Below, piece after piece: positions 49,501-60,230 of a stretch of DNA of 64,000 bases. The position numbers and the translations under genes are program-made. The notes under the pieces were generated by a model. That model did no database searches. It was not told where the DNA came from and saw nothing but the letters and a program-made list of their open reading frames with translations. The stretch is from Urechis unicinctus (taxonomy: Eukaryota > Annelida > Polychaeta > Xenopneusta > Urechidae), in contig CM067350.1 in assembly GCA_034190875.2 (NCBI GenBank), forward strand, positions 21,443,355-21,507,354, read 5' to 3'. Positions within the stretch are counted from its first letter, which is position 1. Every line of letters starts with the position of its first letter.

Positions 49501-52500
49501 AGGTGTCATGCGTGGGAGAGGAGTGAGGGGAGGAAGGTTCTCCTCCGGGCACACCTGCTTCAGATGACCCTCTTTTTGACACACGCTGCAGAACACAGAT
49601 GGGCCCTGCAACCAAGTACACACAATGATAAGTTACTGATGGCTAACTAATGTCACTGCAACAAAAAGCTTTAGTCAAAGGTGATGCTCAAAGAATGAAT
49701 AGAGGAGCTGCACTCCCTGGTATTACCTTGTCATCGGCCAGGACTTCGGGGGTCATCTCAAAATGGAGATCTTCTTCAGTTGGCGTTGGTGGGTGGCTGG
49801 GATCACTAGAGCACCCATCAGTCTGACATGTGTTAACATCACACTTTACAAGTCTAGAGTTCGACCACTGACACTGTCCCTCAGTCGCAACTTCACAACA
49901 CAATGGCGAGGCCGGTATATCTCTGCAGTCCGAGCAGCACCGAGTTTCACCGCAACAAGCGGAATGGGATTCTACCTCATCACCAACTGCTAACTTCAAC
50001 ACTGATGAGTCTTCAACAGTCTTCGCATCTCCGTTACAACTCCTGCCCTGTTTCCTGCGTGCAAGAGATGACACAATTTGACCTTGAACTCTGGACGACC
50101 TCTCCTTCGTGCTCCTCCTGTTGGCTCTCCTTTTGCTCCGTCACGCACGTACCACCACCGTTGTCTGTCTCTGTGGTGACAGGATTTTGACTGCTGTCTG
50201 TCTCCGTGGTGACGGGACTTTGACTGCTGACTGTCTCTGTAACTAGACTTTGACTGCTCTCTGGCTCCATGGCAACTTGGACCTCATTGTTAGGCTCCAT
50301 GTCAACCGGACCATGGCGACCCTGAGGGACACCAAAGTACTGATACGCCGCGAGGATCCTGTCATTGATATACTCAAACACCTGTGTGTGACTCACAGTG
50401 TGTGCGATGTTACGTCGCAGCTGGAAGGGATCTGCAAACAAAAACACACCACTGCATTAACCCCACAGGTTACATCTCCAGCTATGCATGACACCGAGAA
50501 CTGGGCAAGTAAAACCTTCTATGGCCAGTTTCCTGCTGCCCCATTTCTTCTCGCTGCGTTGGAGGATGGCCTTCTGGCGTATGCTAACAACAGACATGGT
50601 TGAGTTGAACTCAACGCTGTAGAAGCGAAGCAGATTGATCCACAAGGCACCCACAGTACTGCTGTTGGTGCTGGTCCAAGTCTGCTTCTGGTGAGACACA
50701 GATTAGGTGAGTGAGACAAAGATACCAGCTGACCATGGATGAAAGAGATAAGGGAAGGAGACTGACCAGTTGGTGGACATCGCTGAGGTACATGTGTTCA
50801 TGGCCAGGCTGCTTTGGATCGACTTTGATCATCTACATCAACAATACACATTGATCAGCCACAATGAAGCAGACTCAACATGGTCATAGCTCAAGGCTGC
50901 AAATAACACCTGCCACTGATGATTACACTGACCTCATGGAGAACAGGTAACACAGGTTGATGACATTGCTGTAGGAAGTAGATGGTGAGCAGACTGAAGA
51001 CATACGCTGGCAGTGTTCCTGATTCCTGCTCGTCAACCTGGCACAGCTGCCATTACAAACACACACACCTTTACCAGAGCCTGAACAAGACACATAGGCA
51101 GTAGCATATATCTCAAATACTAGTACAACCTTTGTAAGTAAGTATAAGGTTTTTAAGGGCACACAAACACCGGTGTGTTATAGGGTGCCAATGAAGGTAG
51201 GGGAAATATGATAGTACAACCTTAGCCCAGTATCTGAAGGTGGCAGTGAGCTGAACGACGCGAGGGTCGACTGCAGCATAGGTGGCCAGGAGCTGGGACG
51301 TCTTGCAACATGCCTCGTTGTTGATTGTAAGCTGAACCAAGACGTTGTCATAGAGGGGCAGGGTCACAAAGACTGAAGGCACTTTGGAGCTGAAGTCACT
51401 ACGAACTCCCTCAAAGTTTCCTGAACAACATATCAGTGAAACACGCCGATTGCAAAGAAGAAATGGTACATATAATTACTCTTTCTCCCTGCATGCATAC
51501 ATACATACATACATACATGCATGCATGCATGCATGTATGTATGGTTAAACCACCTGAGTTGTCTTTCTTGAGCAATGCGTAGATCTGCTGAAGAGTTCTG
51601 GGGGAGTCTGCAGAAGTTATTTCCAAGTTCAAGTCGCTGCTTTTTAAGCCAAGTCCATTGAGAGACGACCCATACATGATCAGGGTGACATCTGAAACAG
51701 CCAACATAGGCCCGTCATTACTCTGACCGCATCCCGTGAGTGAGGCGAGATATCGGGTAGGGAGGACTGCATGGGAACACTCCACCTGGGAACTGGCATT
51801 TCACTGTGGTTTTCATCAGGGCAGCAGCTTGACCTCTCTTCTCCAGGTCTTGCTGTGACAGGCCTTGAATGGTGAATGTGGCATGACATACTTTGTCGAC
51901 TGCTTGTATGTGGGCAGCTTGAGGCTGAGGCAGATTCTTTAGATACGTGTCCCTCTTCTTCATCTGTCCATGATACACACAAACACAACCAATTCAGGAA
52001 AGCATCCCTCTCATAGTACAGTAATCCACATTTAGGTTAAAATCTCGAGTGCAGGTCACAAAATTTTGGAGATCATGCAACACTATAACAACATCTACAT
52101 TGATACCAAGCGCTATGGTATCCTTCAGAAAGGCATATCTTCTCTTGATGCAGCATTCCACACACAGGTCATTAACGACGATCCCGCAAAAACACAGCAC
52201 TCACCGATTTAAGACGTTTATGTCTATTGTCTTTCACATGTCGATTGCAGTGAGCCATGGAGTCGCAGTGATATTCACATAAGCGACAGAAAAATTTGGC
52301 ATTCTGGAACTTGATGGATTTCTTCTTGAGAGGGAAGAGGAATTCACCCTCGAGTCTGGTGAGAACCTCGGGATCGAGGTCATCCACATTCATCGACTCC
52401 TGCAAATTGGCGGCCTTTTGAGCACCAGCCTTGCTTTCTATACGTCTTGGGTTCTCTGGAGATTGTGATTTGACTGGCAGCTCTCGAGGGCTACCTGCAA

Positions 52501-53232
52501 CACGCACCACCATAGATGTCTACGTGGGAGAATGTCTTATGCTAATTTGGATATATAATCAACAAGATAAAAACAAAACGCACCATGTCCAACAGAAGGC
52601 TCCTGCTCACCAGGCTTGCTCCCAACATTGCCTGTTTTGACTGGCGACTCCCTCACATCTGGAGATGCAGCTGTAGTACTAAGTAGGTGGGAAGTGGAAG
52701 AAGGGGGGCTTGTGGTGGTACAAGGCAGTTGGGAGGAAGTGCTAGGCAGCTGTGAGTCGGTATCAGGGAGTCGTGTCCCATTTACAAGAATACCTTTCCT
52801 ATTCTTCTTGCCCTTGTTCTTTTTCTTCTTGCGTGAACTTTCACTCCTTGGGATCACATCTTGTGTACGCCCCAATGAAAGGTCCTCCAAGCCAGCAGGA
52901 AACCCACTGTTCTCCTTCACAAAAGCTGCTTTGGTCAATAACTTCAAGTCCTTTTCCACCATGTTGACAAAAGAAGAGTTCATGTATTTCTCCTGCACTT
53001 TAGATTTAGGCTTCTTGTCAGGATTTGATCTCGGTGAAGTGGTGGGGCCGTCTCTCCACGGCGGTCCCTTGCCAGCATCCGGCTCCAGCTCATCATATGA
53101 TTTCCTGCCACCACCACCCCGCCGGGTTGCTGCAGTCAGTTTAAACTCACTTGACGTACAAGCGTTGTCTGGCTTTATCTTGTTGTTGAACAGCAGATTC
53201 TTGATCCCCTCTTCTATTTGTGCTGTAGTCAT
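43595..53232 (-). CDS. Terminal uridylyltransferase, TUT4/TUT7 (ZCCHC11/ZCCHC6) orthologue
   Basis: Coding exons, 5' to 3' on the minus strand: 53232-52584, 52494-52205, 51963-51786, 51691-51554, 51420-51221, 51046-50933, 50832-50767, 50687-50516, 50431-49727, 49605-49458, 49367-49281, 48830-48724, 48464-48303, 47964-47875, 47645-47532, 47452-47375, 46803-46626, 46499-46452, 46332-46241, 46077-45953, 45858-45758, 45571-44958, 43922-43799, 43659-43595. The total is about 1547 residues, close to human TUT7 (about 1495) and TUT4 (about 1644). Order of domains: C2H2 finger, inactive nucleotidyltransferase with PAP-associated region, acidic linker, CCHC knuckle, active nucleotidyltransferase with PAP-associated region, second CCHC knuckle, low-complexity tail. 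The family adds uridines to pre-let-7 and to deadenylated mRNA in the cytoplasm. There is one copy, as expected before the vertebrate TUT4/TUT7 split. Exon 9 carries a one-base frame break. The last two exons rest on splice sites and phase only. Confidence 0.92.
43799..46077 (-). other. TUT C-terminus: second CCHC knuckle and low-complexity tail
   Basis: CCHC knuckle [14 protein letters not shown] (1225-1238) is followed by a charged [11 protein letters not shown] segment (exon 45858-45758). A tail rich in serine, proline and histidine follows (exon 45571-44958), including six histidines then five glutamines coded by CAT/CAC and CAG repeats at about 45401-45437. Such tails vary between species and are probably disordered. 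Confidence 0.75.
44015..44510. repeat. Purine-rich low-complexity block in TUT intron 22
   Basis: GGGAGGGTAGGTGGTGGGGAGG-like sequence about 450 bases long with no fixed period, changing to pyrimidine-rich CCTCCCCTCCACTTCC at 44430-44505. The proline-rich open frames on the minus strand are artefacts. Confidence 0.7.
46624..46625 (-). promoter_or_regulatory. Probable GC donor (GC-AG intron) in the TUT gene
   Basis: Exon 17 must end ATAGAAG to join ATCCATTTG of exon 18 and give the conserved IEDPFDLN. The intron then begins GCAGGT. The GT three bases later (GTGTTA) would put exon 18 out of frame with an immediate stop. GC-AG introns are a known minor class with strong AG before GC, as seen here. 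Confidence 0.75.
46848..47290. repeat. 31-bp minisatellite in TUT intron 16
   Basis: About 14 units of GGCTGGAGCAGTGAATGAAT then GTGAGGGGAGA. Several units are grouped into alternating GTG/GCA subtypes. Frames open on the minus strand in all phases are by-products. Confidence 0.95.
47638..47790. repeat. 31-bp minisatellite copying the acceptor of TUT exon 15
   Basis: On the minus strand exon 15 starts after GTTGTGCAG with TGCTGTGACATC. Upstream in the intron the unit CAGTGCTGTGATGTGTGTAT then GTTGGATATA recurs four times. The 3' splice site plus the first exon bases are therefore part of the repeat unit. Confidence 0.8.
48475..48715. repeat. 28-29 bp minisatellite in TUT intron 12
   Basis: Units of GGCATGATCTGAATGGGAGG then GTAAATAT. 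The best three copies lie at 48610-48700 and older copies toward 48490. The array starts about 25 bases inside the intron from the exon 12 donor. Confidence 0.8.
49030..49260 (-). mobile_element. tRNA-derived SINE in TUT intron 11
   Basis: On the minus strand, CGTTGCGTAGTGGTAAACTG (A-box-like, TAGTGGTAAACTGCG) is followed about 30 bases later by GGTTGTGGGTTCGATAT (B-box-like GGTTCGA). Such paired internal polymerase III boxes mark tRNA-derived SINE heads. The body would extend toward 49030, with the word GCCCAGACCGGGCTGC. No intact cloverleaf ending is visible, so it is not called as a tRNA gene. Confidence 0.6.
50160..50270 (-). repeat. Coding 30-bp repeat in TUT exon 9
   Basis: Four units of about 27-30 bases encode [19 protein letters not shown] segments ([30 protein letters not shown]) in the acidic linker between the two halves of the enzyme. 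This is a tandem repeat held inside a coding exon in frame. Confidence 0.8.
51221..52494 (-). other. TUT N-terminal module: C2H2 finger and inactive nucleotidyltransferase
   Basis: Residues 286-308 form a C2H2 finger (C286, C289, H302, H308; CRLCEYHCD...HVKDNRH). The first nucleotidyltransferase core reads [19 protein letters not shown] (379-397). The metal-binding DxD is DLN (392-394), so the second aspartate is an asparagine, as in the non-catalytic Lin28-interacting half of vertebrate TUT4/7. The rest of this half continues in exons 50933-51046, 50767-50832, 50516-50687 and 49727-50431, the last beginning [13 protein letters not shown]. Confidence 0.85.
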
Positions 53233-55682
53233 TTTCTGATCTCTGTGGAGAATCAGAATACACACAGAAAGGAATGAAATATGGAGTTTGTAAATCACTC
53301 AAGGGTGAAAAAATGTGGTGGGAACCCAATGGCTAATTTCTTGAGCAACAAATACATCCGTTAATAAGGTTACCAAACACTTTGCACCCAAAAATATTGG
53401 AGTACATTTTGTTATTTCTAGTTTAATAAAAATACATACTTGTATATATTTCCAGGATAATGCCAATTGAATTGTCAATATGAACTCATAGGTAACTGAC
53501 AAAATTGCTGCATGTCAGAGAAATAAGTACCATGCTTGGGTGAACCATTAACAAACAGTAATCCAAAGCCAATGTCAAAATTTTGCACCAACCCTGGTAA
53601 AATGCATATTTTACTGACTTAATTGATTAATTTATTCATCAGGTTTTGTAAAATTGTTCTACAACTCTGCTTATTGAGCTACAGCAGTATGTGGGCTGGA
53701 TTTAAACAAACCATCAATATGATGCAGTGTTTATTATGTCTTCCAACGATAGTTGGAAGACATGATAAACATAATTTTTTTCTTTTCTTTTTTTCTCCAG
53801 CCTATGTTTTTCCAGCTTTTCTCTGGAACGGTTGGACATATCAACATGAAATTTTGGGGAATGATAGAACGAATTGGGAGACAACTACCGATCCAGTTTG
53901 ATGCGCATGCGCAGTGTTGGAGGCTTATGAGATCGATTTTTCGTAGATTTTTTTCCCAATTTTCTGTAACTATCTTCTCCATAACTACTGCAGTTACGAA
54001 CATATGAATTGTATGGTTGTAACAAGCAATTATCGTAGCATGGAACAGGCGGAAAAAATACTTGTTTTTACTTTTTGTACTTTGTATAATGACATGTGTT
54101 TTAGAGTACCTATCGCGATTTCTGCTATGAGTTCTCTCCTCGCTGATATCTTGTGATAATGATTGTAACAGTATTTTAAGCATTCACAGTAAAAGAAAAC
54201 AGGAAAAAGGATGCTTAGTTTGAATTTTTTCTACTGTGTCAGCTAAGTGAGCATGCTGTCTGCAGGTCATGTCTAAGTAGGCCAAACCTTACGTAATCGA
54301 CCAGAGGCAATCATCGCTTCTCTCGCTTTGCATTGACTTGGCCAAGGGGTCATGTCAAAACATCTGCCGAGTGTTGGATATCACATGGTAACGTGGGTGA
54401 TATGGGGAAAGAACACGAGGACACGGATAACATACTTATTGCGATGGCACCTCCACACCATAATCAAGCAAGACGCTGTCTCCTAATAATGATAACTAGC
54501 GTGAACCTATGTTATGTATCTGTCTGGGACCTGTAAATATGAGAGGTAGTCCCTTAATCCCCCATTCGGCCTCAGCTGCCTGTGTTTTAGTGATGATTAG
54601 ATAAATACTTTTGTTTCTATACTTGTTTGTTTATTTGATTAGAATATGCTTTGATAGTTTGTTGTATGAGACTTGCAGAACCTTCCCAACTCCGGCAATC
54701 AGAGCTCCCCCGACTAAGTCGTTGATTGATGCTAGCATCAATGAAGCGCAATATACACGGCTCGGCAGGCGTTAGAATTTTGCGCCTCAGCTAGATTCGG
54801 GGGAGATGGGATAATACCGTGACTTCCCGATGAGCGATACGCAACCAGATTAGCGGCTGGCAAACAAATGACTCTTAAGAAAACCTTCGTTACAAGACTT
54901 GCAAGGTGTGCGTGATATTATGAGCCTCCATAGTGCTGCCATGTTAGAGCAGTGCTCTGTGAGGGACCTTCTCAAATGAAATTGTTTCTTGGTGATATAT
55001 CGACACGGTTGCAGTTATCGCACGGCAAACTGTGCGTTTGAGGCGATATGGGAAAAATAGTTTTTTCTTGAGCTCTGATTGGCTGAGAGTAGGGTGCCAT
55101 GCGATTAGGGGTCATGTCAATACAGCTAAGCAGCAGCCGCTTGTGACATCTATCCGAAAAATAGTACGCGTTACCAGCTCCCCTCGCTGACATCTAGTAA
55201 ACATGTGCGGCGCATAGGGTGCCTTAACACCAACCTAACGTTATGTAAACAAGGCGCAATCACAGTCCCGATTGCTGAACTAATAAGTCAAGTATTCATT
55301 TTGTTTAGAGATAACATTGTTTGTGTAATATTGTTGATACCCCACACATCAGACAATGATATCAAACTCATTTAACAGAAAATCATTTATCTCATAATTT
55401 TCAGACTAAGGCATTTCTCACTAAGTATTAGAAGAGCTTGGTTTGATTTTAACAGGTACAAAATATATCAAGTTCAGTCAAAGAAAATCAATTGCCAGCC
55501 TGCATCACAAGATACATAACAGAATAATCAAAATATCACAGATATATTATTGTGCCCAAACACACATATACATAACTATAGGATTTAATGAAGTATTGAC
55601 CAGACAAAAGGGTCATTATCATTCTGAGAGCTCTGAAATCAGCCATGTGGGATGGGGGAGAAGGCACTGAGGCAATATACAC
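53233..55682. other. Region between TUT and NADAR genes
   Basis: Just upstream of the TUT start, on the minus strand, TTCTCCACAG precedes AGATCAGAAAATG, suggesting a 5' UTR intron. A perfect 10-bp hairpin GTCTTCCAAC-GATA-GTTGGAAGAC lies at about 53739-53762. No gene is recognised; the TUT promoter presumably lies here. Confidence 0.4.
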
Positions 55683-56490
55683 CTACATGGCGCGCTCGGT
55701 TTCCTTCTTGAAGTCTGGACGTCTCATCAACTCATCCCGTACCTCAGTCAGAATATGGCCCAAAAGGTTTTTGCCTCTCCAAGTGGCCTTGGTTTGTGCA
55801 TCAGGGTTGTTGGCATCAAGACCAATCCCCCAGATAGTGTCCACTGGGCTTGCCTCCACCAGAGTTGTTCCTCTTGTGCCAAATAAGGCCAACCTCAATT
55901 CTCGATGCTGAGAAAACTATCATAACATACGGCACTTCATTACACCAATTTACAGTGCTCTTATTTTTTACAATTATTCTCATATGCTAGATGAACTGAA
56001 TACAAATAAATGAATGCACTCACTTTGGCCAAGTTACCGTTTCTCACAATATTCTGGCATTCAGAATTCCAAGTTTCTTCATTAAAATTTTTGACTTTAC
56101 GACCATAAGCTTTTTGCTGACTCGGTTGTTTTGCTTGAAGGATCAACTGTGCTGTTGCCTGATCGTCAAATAACACTGGAAGAAAAGAAGAGTACAGTTT
56201 CCTTGACCTCAGTAATTGTAGCTCACAATCAGGGTATCCAACCAATAACGGCACCAGGGCATTGCCACAAATTTCAAGATTTTATAAGGCCAGTTATTCC
56301 CGATTGTGAAGTTGCACCAATGCATGGGTTACTCACCAGCCTTGCCGTGCATCATATATTGCTCAGCACAGTTATACAAAATGCCATCAACCACAAATTT
56401 AGCAGGATACCACTGGCTAAACGGGGATTTCTTCATCCAGAAAAACGTGTATTTCTCTTCATAATCGCTTTCTTCATCAACTGAAGCCAT
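55683..56490 (-). CDS. NADAR-domain (YbiA-like) N-glycosidase
   Basis: Three exons in perfect phase: 56490-56337, 56175-56024, 55907-55683; 176 residues, the usual size of a stand-alone NADAR protein. Motifs in order: FFWMKKSPFSQWYP (16-29), NCAEQYMMHGKA (40-51, including the conserved E43 and K50), KAYGRKVKNFNEETW, RNGNLAK, VEASPVDTIWGIGLDANNPD, and TWRGKNLLGHILTEVR near the C-terminus. The family cleaves N-glycosidic bonds; bacterial YbiA acts on riboflavin-pathway intermediates and other members remove ADP-ribose from guanine bases. Which substrate this one uses cannot be read from sequence. The usual F.QN just after GNLAK is missing at the exon 2/3 junction, so a slightly different acceptor is possible. 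The gene is in tandem with TUT and divergent from ZYG11B. Confidence 0.9.
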
Positions 56491-57248
56491 GGTAAGGTCC
56501 AGCTATGAACGAAACATAGGTAAAATCAGAAGGTAATTAAAATCATCGGCCCTAAATGACAAGTATGTACAGAAGAATGACTGACATGTTCTACAGCCAA
56601 TCCTTAAGGTTCTTGTTATTTACAGAACCAAACTGAGAATTTCTCTTTCTCTCACTCCCACAAAATCAGCACCAAAAGTGCAGAGGGAACAAAGCATCTG
56701 AAAAAGCAGGGGTAGACACAACTTCCAGCATTCACTTGTCCCATAGGACAAGTGAATGGCAATTTGTACTTGTCCAATGTGAAACCTACTATCTTTTTAA
56801 ACAAAATTATAAATGTTATGTACCTTTACAATTTCTTTACAGCTTGATGAAAACAGGTTTTCAAAAATATTAAATGGTACAAATCCACCCCTTGTAAATG
56901 CGAGATATTTGTTGCTTCATTCCTTCGTTGGTCATAGCAGTTGAATTAATCAGTTGAGGTCATATTGGCCCTTGATATATATTTAATGTCTGTTGCGCCA
57001 TCAGACTCGCAGATTGACACATAGGTTGTACAACAGTCCACCAAAACATAACATGTTGACTCGCTCGCTCCGTCATCGTAGCATGATGCGAAACGCGCGT
57101 CACAACGCGCATATGTAGTGTTAATTCAATAGTGCGTTAAAAATGTGTCACAAAACTCCTGCAACAAGTTCGACCTTACATCACTGTCATGACGCTAGCT
57201 AGTCATCAAGACAACGCATAATACGACACATAACGAGCACAGGGATTT

Positions 57249-57312
57249 GCATTGGCCTGCCGGCCGCTATCTTCTACGTATACATAGAAGATAGAGGCTG
57301 GCAGGCCAATGT
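57249..57312. repeat. Long imperfect palindrome / hairpin
   Basis: CATTGGCCTGCC at the left pairs with GGCAGGCCAATG at the right (12 of 12), and CTATCTTCTA pairs with TAGAAGATAG (10 of 10) around a short centre CGTATACA. The stem is interrupted only by a few unpaired G/C bases. Confidence 0.85.
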
Positions 57313-59552
57313 GAATCACAGTGGTAACAAGGGTCTTTGTTTTCGATTCATAGTGTACTGGTAGAATGAAGCAACTTGCGGTTAAACCGTACATGACTGT
57401 GTGAGTCTTAATTACTAGCAGTGAAAGAACTTCACACACACAAAACTGGCGTATGGATCAGTGCTGTATGGTTACTGATTATTCTTCTTCAACACTCAGC
57501 TGCACATCGAAAGACGCTGAAACCTCAGTCTTCAAGGCTTCAGTGTTTGCTCAAGATAACACTTGCGAACGGCAAAGTAATTAACATGTCCAGTCGGACT
57601 AGTACATGAGACTTTTCACTTGTCCCACAAGCAGAACCACCTGTCCCGGGCAAGCGGACAACCGTTAGTGTCCAGCCCTGAACAGTGTGGTGAGTGGATC
57701 TGAAAAGAATAACTGACTGCCCATAAATAAGCTATTTGATGTGTTGATGACCAAGATGATTCTGTAAATTCTGAATACGCTAAAAGGTCATAAGACCGAG
57801 TGCTGCAGTGGTGTGACAAAGTTTTTCACAGCCGACAGAATCGGTTTCTGTGGCTGCAATATAATATAATTTGATAGGAAAAAAACATTGATTAATCCAA
57901 ACTGTAGGTACCATAGTACCTCGCCGAAATCCGATGCTAGTAATCATGCAGCCTCGTTGGATAAGTCTCAAGCGTCCAAATAATATTCACAACCTTTGTA
58001 ACTGAAACTGTAAGTAGCCCAAAAGACCAACGTCAGGTTTTATTTATCACCTTGTGCATACTCCCGTACTTAGTTCGAAAGAGCTAACTGTGAGTCTTAG
58101 TTATTTCACTGCTCGAGCGTAGGACTGAAAATTGGATTACAGTCGAACCCCTTGGAATACATCTATTTATAGTCTGAAACGGCAAAGGACTTAATGACTT
58201 TCGAAACTGGAAATAATGCGGAAGCGCTTGGAGCAATGGTCTTTCCTGTGTCATAAGATTTAATAAACGAAACCATGAAACGATAAACAATCTGATCAAA
58301 CAACAACAAAAGTCAAAAGAAACAAATGACCTTATCATCAAACCATAGGAATCACGACCGTTATTCGTAAAACACTGTTATACCGTTTGGTTATTGCCAT
58401 CATAAATCAAAATTCTGCTACCTGTAAATTCTAATTTTCCAAAATAAACAAGTTTCAGTATCCTTTACGGAAAGACAAATGCAACTCGGAAACGACAAAA
58501 TGTGAGATTTCTGGGAAACATCTTACCTTACTTTACCGTAATCGCTGTTCTTTATCGGATGGAAGACAGATTATACTTGTTTTGAAATGAGAAAAAAGGA
58601 AAGCCAATGACGAAGAAAGGGACAGGAGCACCATGTGTGATTTATTTGTCTGTGTGTCCAATGACAATCTATCATTTTATCATCCATTAACCCAATTGTT
58701 GAATCATACATGCGTGATACCATGCATGCCAGTTTGTCTGCTCTAAGCCATCTGATATCCCAAATCTGCAGGGCTGAGAGATCGAAAGCAGTAAACAGCA
58801 CGGACGCTGTCGGAGGCGAAGTTTCTTTGCCTACTTAACGCACCATATACAACTGACAATGCTCAACTAACTTGGGGGGGGATCAGTTATTTGACGTCAT
58901 GTAAAATAAATGCAAATTTAAAAAAACCCTCTCAACAAGACTATCGTGAAATCCATTGCAAACATTGCTCCTTAAATACTCTTTATGCCATAGAAACGTT
59001 TTTACTCATTAATCAATTATTCTTGCACTTACGTTCTTATTGAGTGAAACATTAGAAATGTTACATTTTAATGAAAATAATTGACTCTATCTAAAATAAC
59101 AAAATGACAAAGGACAGGTTGAATTATTTATCATGCATCAAACATATACAGATATACCCTAGTTCTGTTCTTAATAGAATTCATTAATGTGAATACGGAA
59201 ATTATTGATTTCGGAAACCGACGTCTATGTTGAAATGACTGATCAGTGTGAATTAAACTGAAGCAATTGTTCGTGAACAAAAATTACTATCATTTACCAC
59301 TCAAGCAATTCAGGCCACGGAATATATACAGATGTCAAAAACGAATACGGTATTAATAGTTTGACAGTTAACGCAGAATTTCGCTTACCATATATTTTCC
59401 ACCATGTAAAAACACTAGATTTTCATGTGTGTAAATTCCATATTCCTGTTATGAACCGTCATTAAATACGGTAATTAGTGTTTACTTGTGTGAAGATGTT
59501 CAACCAACACGTTAATTAAAGCCATTAAAACTTAGACGATTGGTTTAATGAA

Positions 59553-59665
<113 letters not shown>

Positions 59666-60230
59666 CAAGTCAGTAAGTGCCTTGTCTAAATTACCTCAGA
59701 CCTAGCCTTTCTAGACGTCCGTATATATTTATATTACCGTTTGATCGGGGCTACCTCAAACCCAGCCAAGCTGAGCTCCTGTACCAGACCTCTAGCCACT
59801 ATTATCAACGTAACAATTACCTTGTTGCTACCAAGTACCAGTGACAACCATCTCATCTTTTTCCATCTTTGTTCCTATCCCCTGCTGCTTACAGTGATGT
59901 AATGATATTTCATTTGATTTGCCCATGCCAAGGAGGAATGTTATTTTTACGCTGATGCATACTTAGATTCATTCCGATCTTTAAGACGTTTCAAACCTGA
60001 ATAACATAATATGATGAGTCAAACCCTTTCTTAGCTCTGGTTAATTCTGGAGCTGAAGCATAGATCTTGGTCTGCAGTAGGTCAGTGGTGGAAGCTTTTA
60101 TGGCTCTTTACAGTTTTATTCTATTCTCCATTTACAACTGAAACATAATTCTCAAGTCCAATGTGTTAACGATTTTAACTGTTATTCACTCTCCGTACAG
60201 CTCTTGGGTGGGATTCACATTTGAGACAAG

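Larger units (their letters stand above)
46241..49605 (-). other. TUT catalytic module: CCHC knuckle and active nucleotidyltransferase
   Basis: CCHC knuckle [14 protein letters not shown] (843-856). Active core [20 protein letters not shown], with D935 and D937 as metal ligands and D998 in [10 protein letters not shown] as the third. The fold continues with [51 protein letters not shown] and [16 protein letters not shown] (PAP-associated domain). All three catalytic aspartates are present, so this half should be enzymatically active. Residue numbers assume removal of one extra base in exon 9. Confidence 0.88.
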
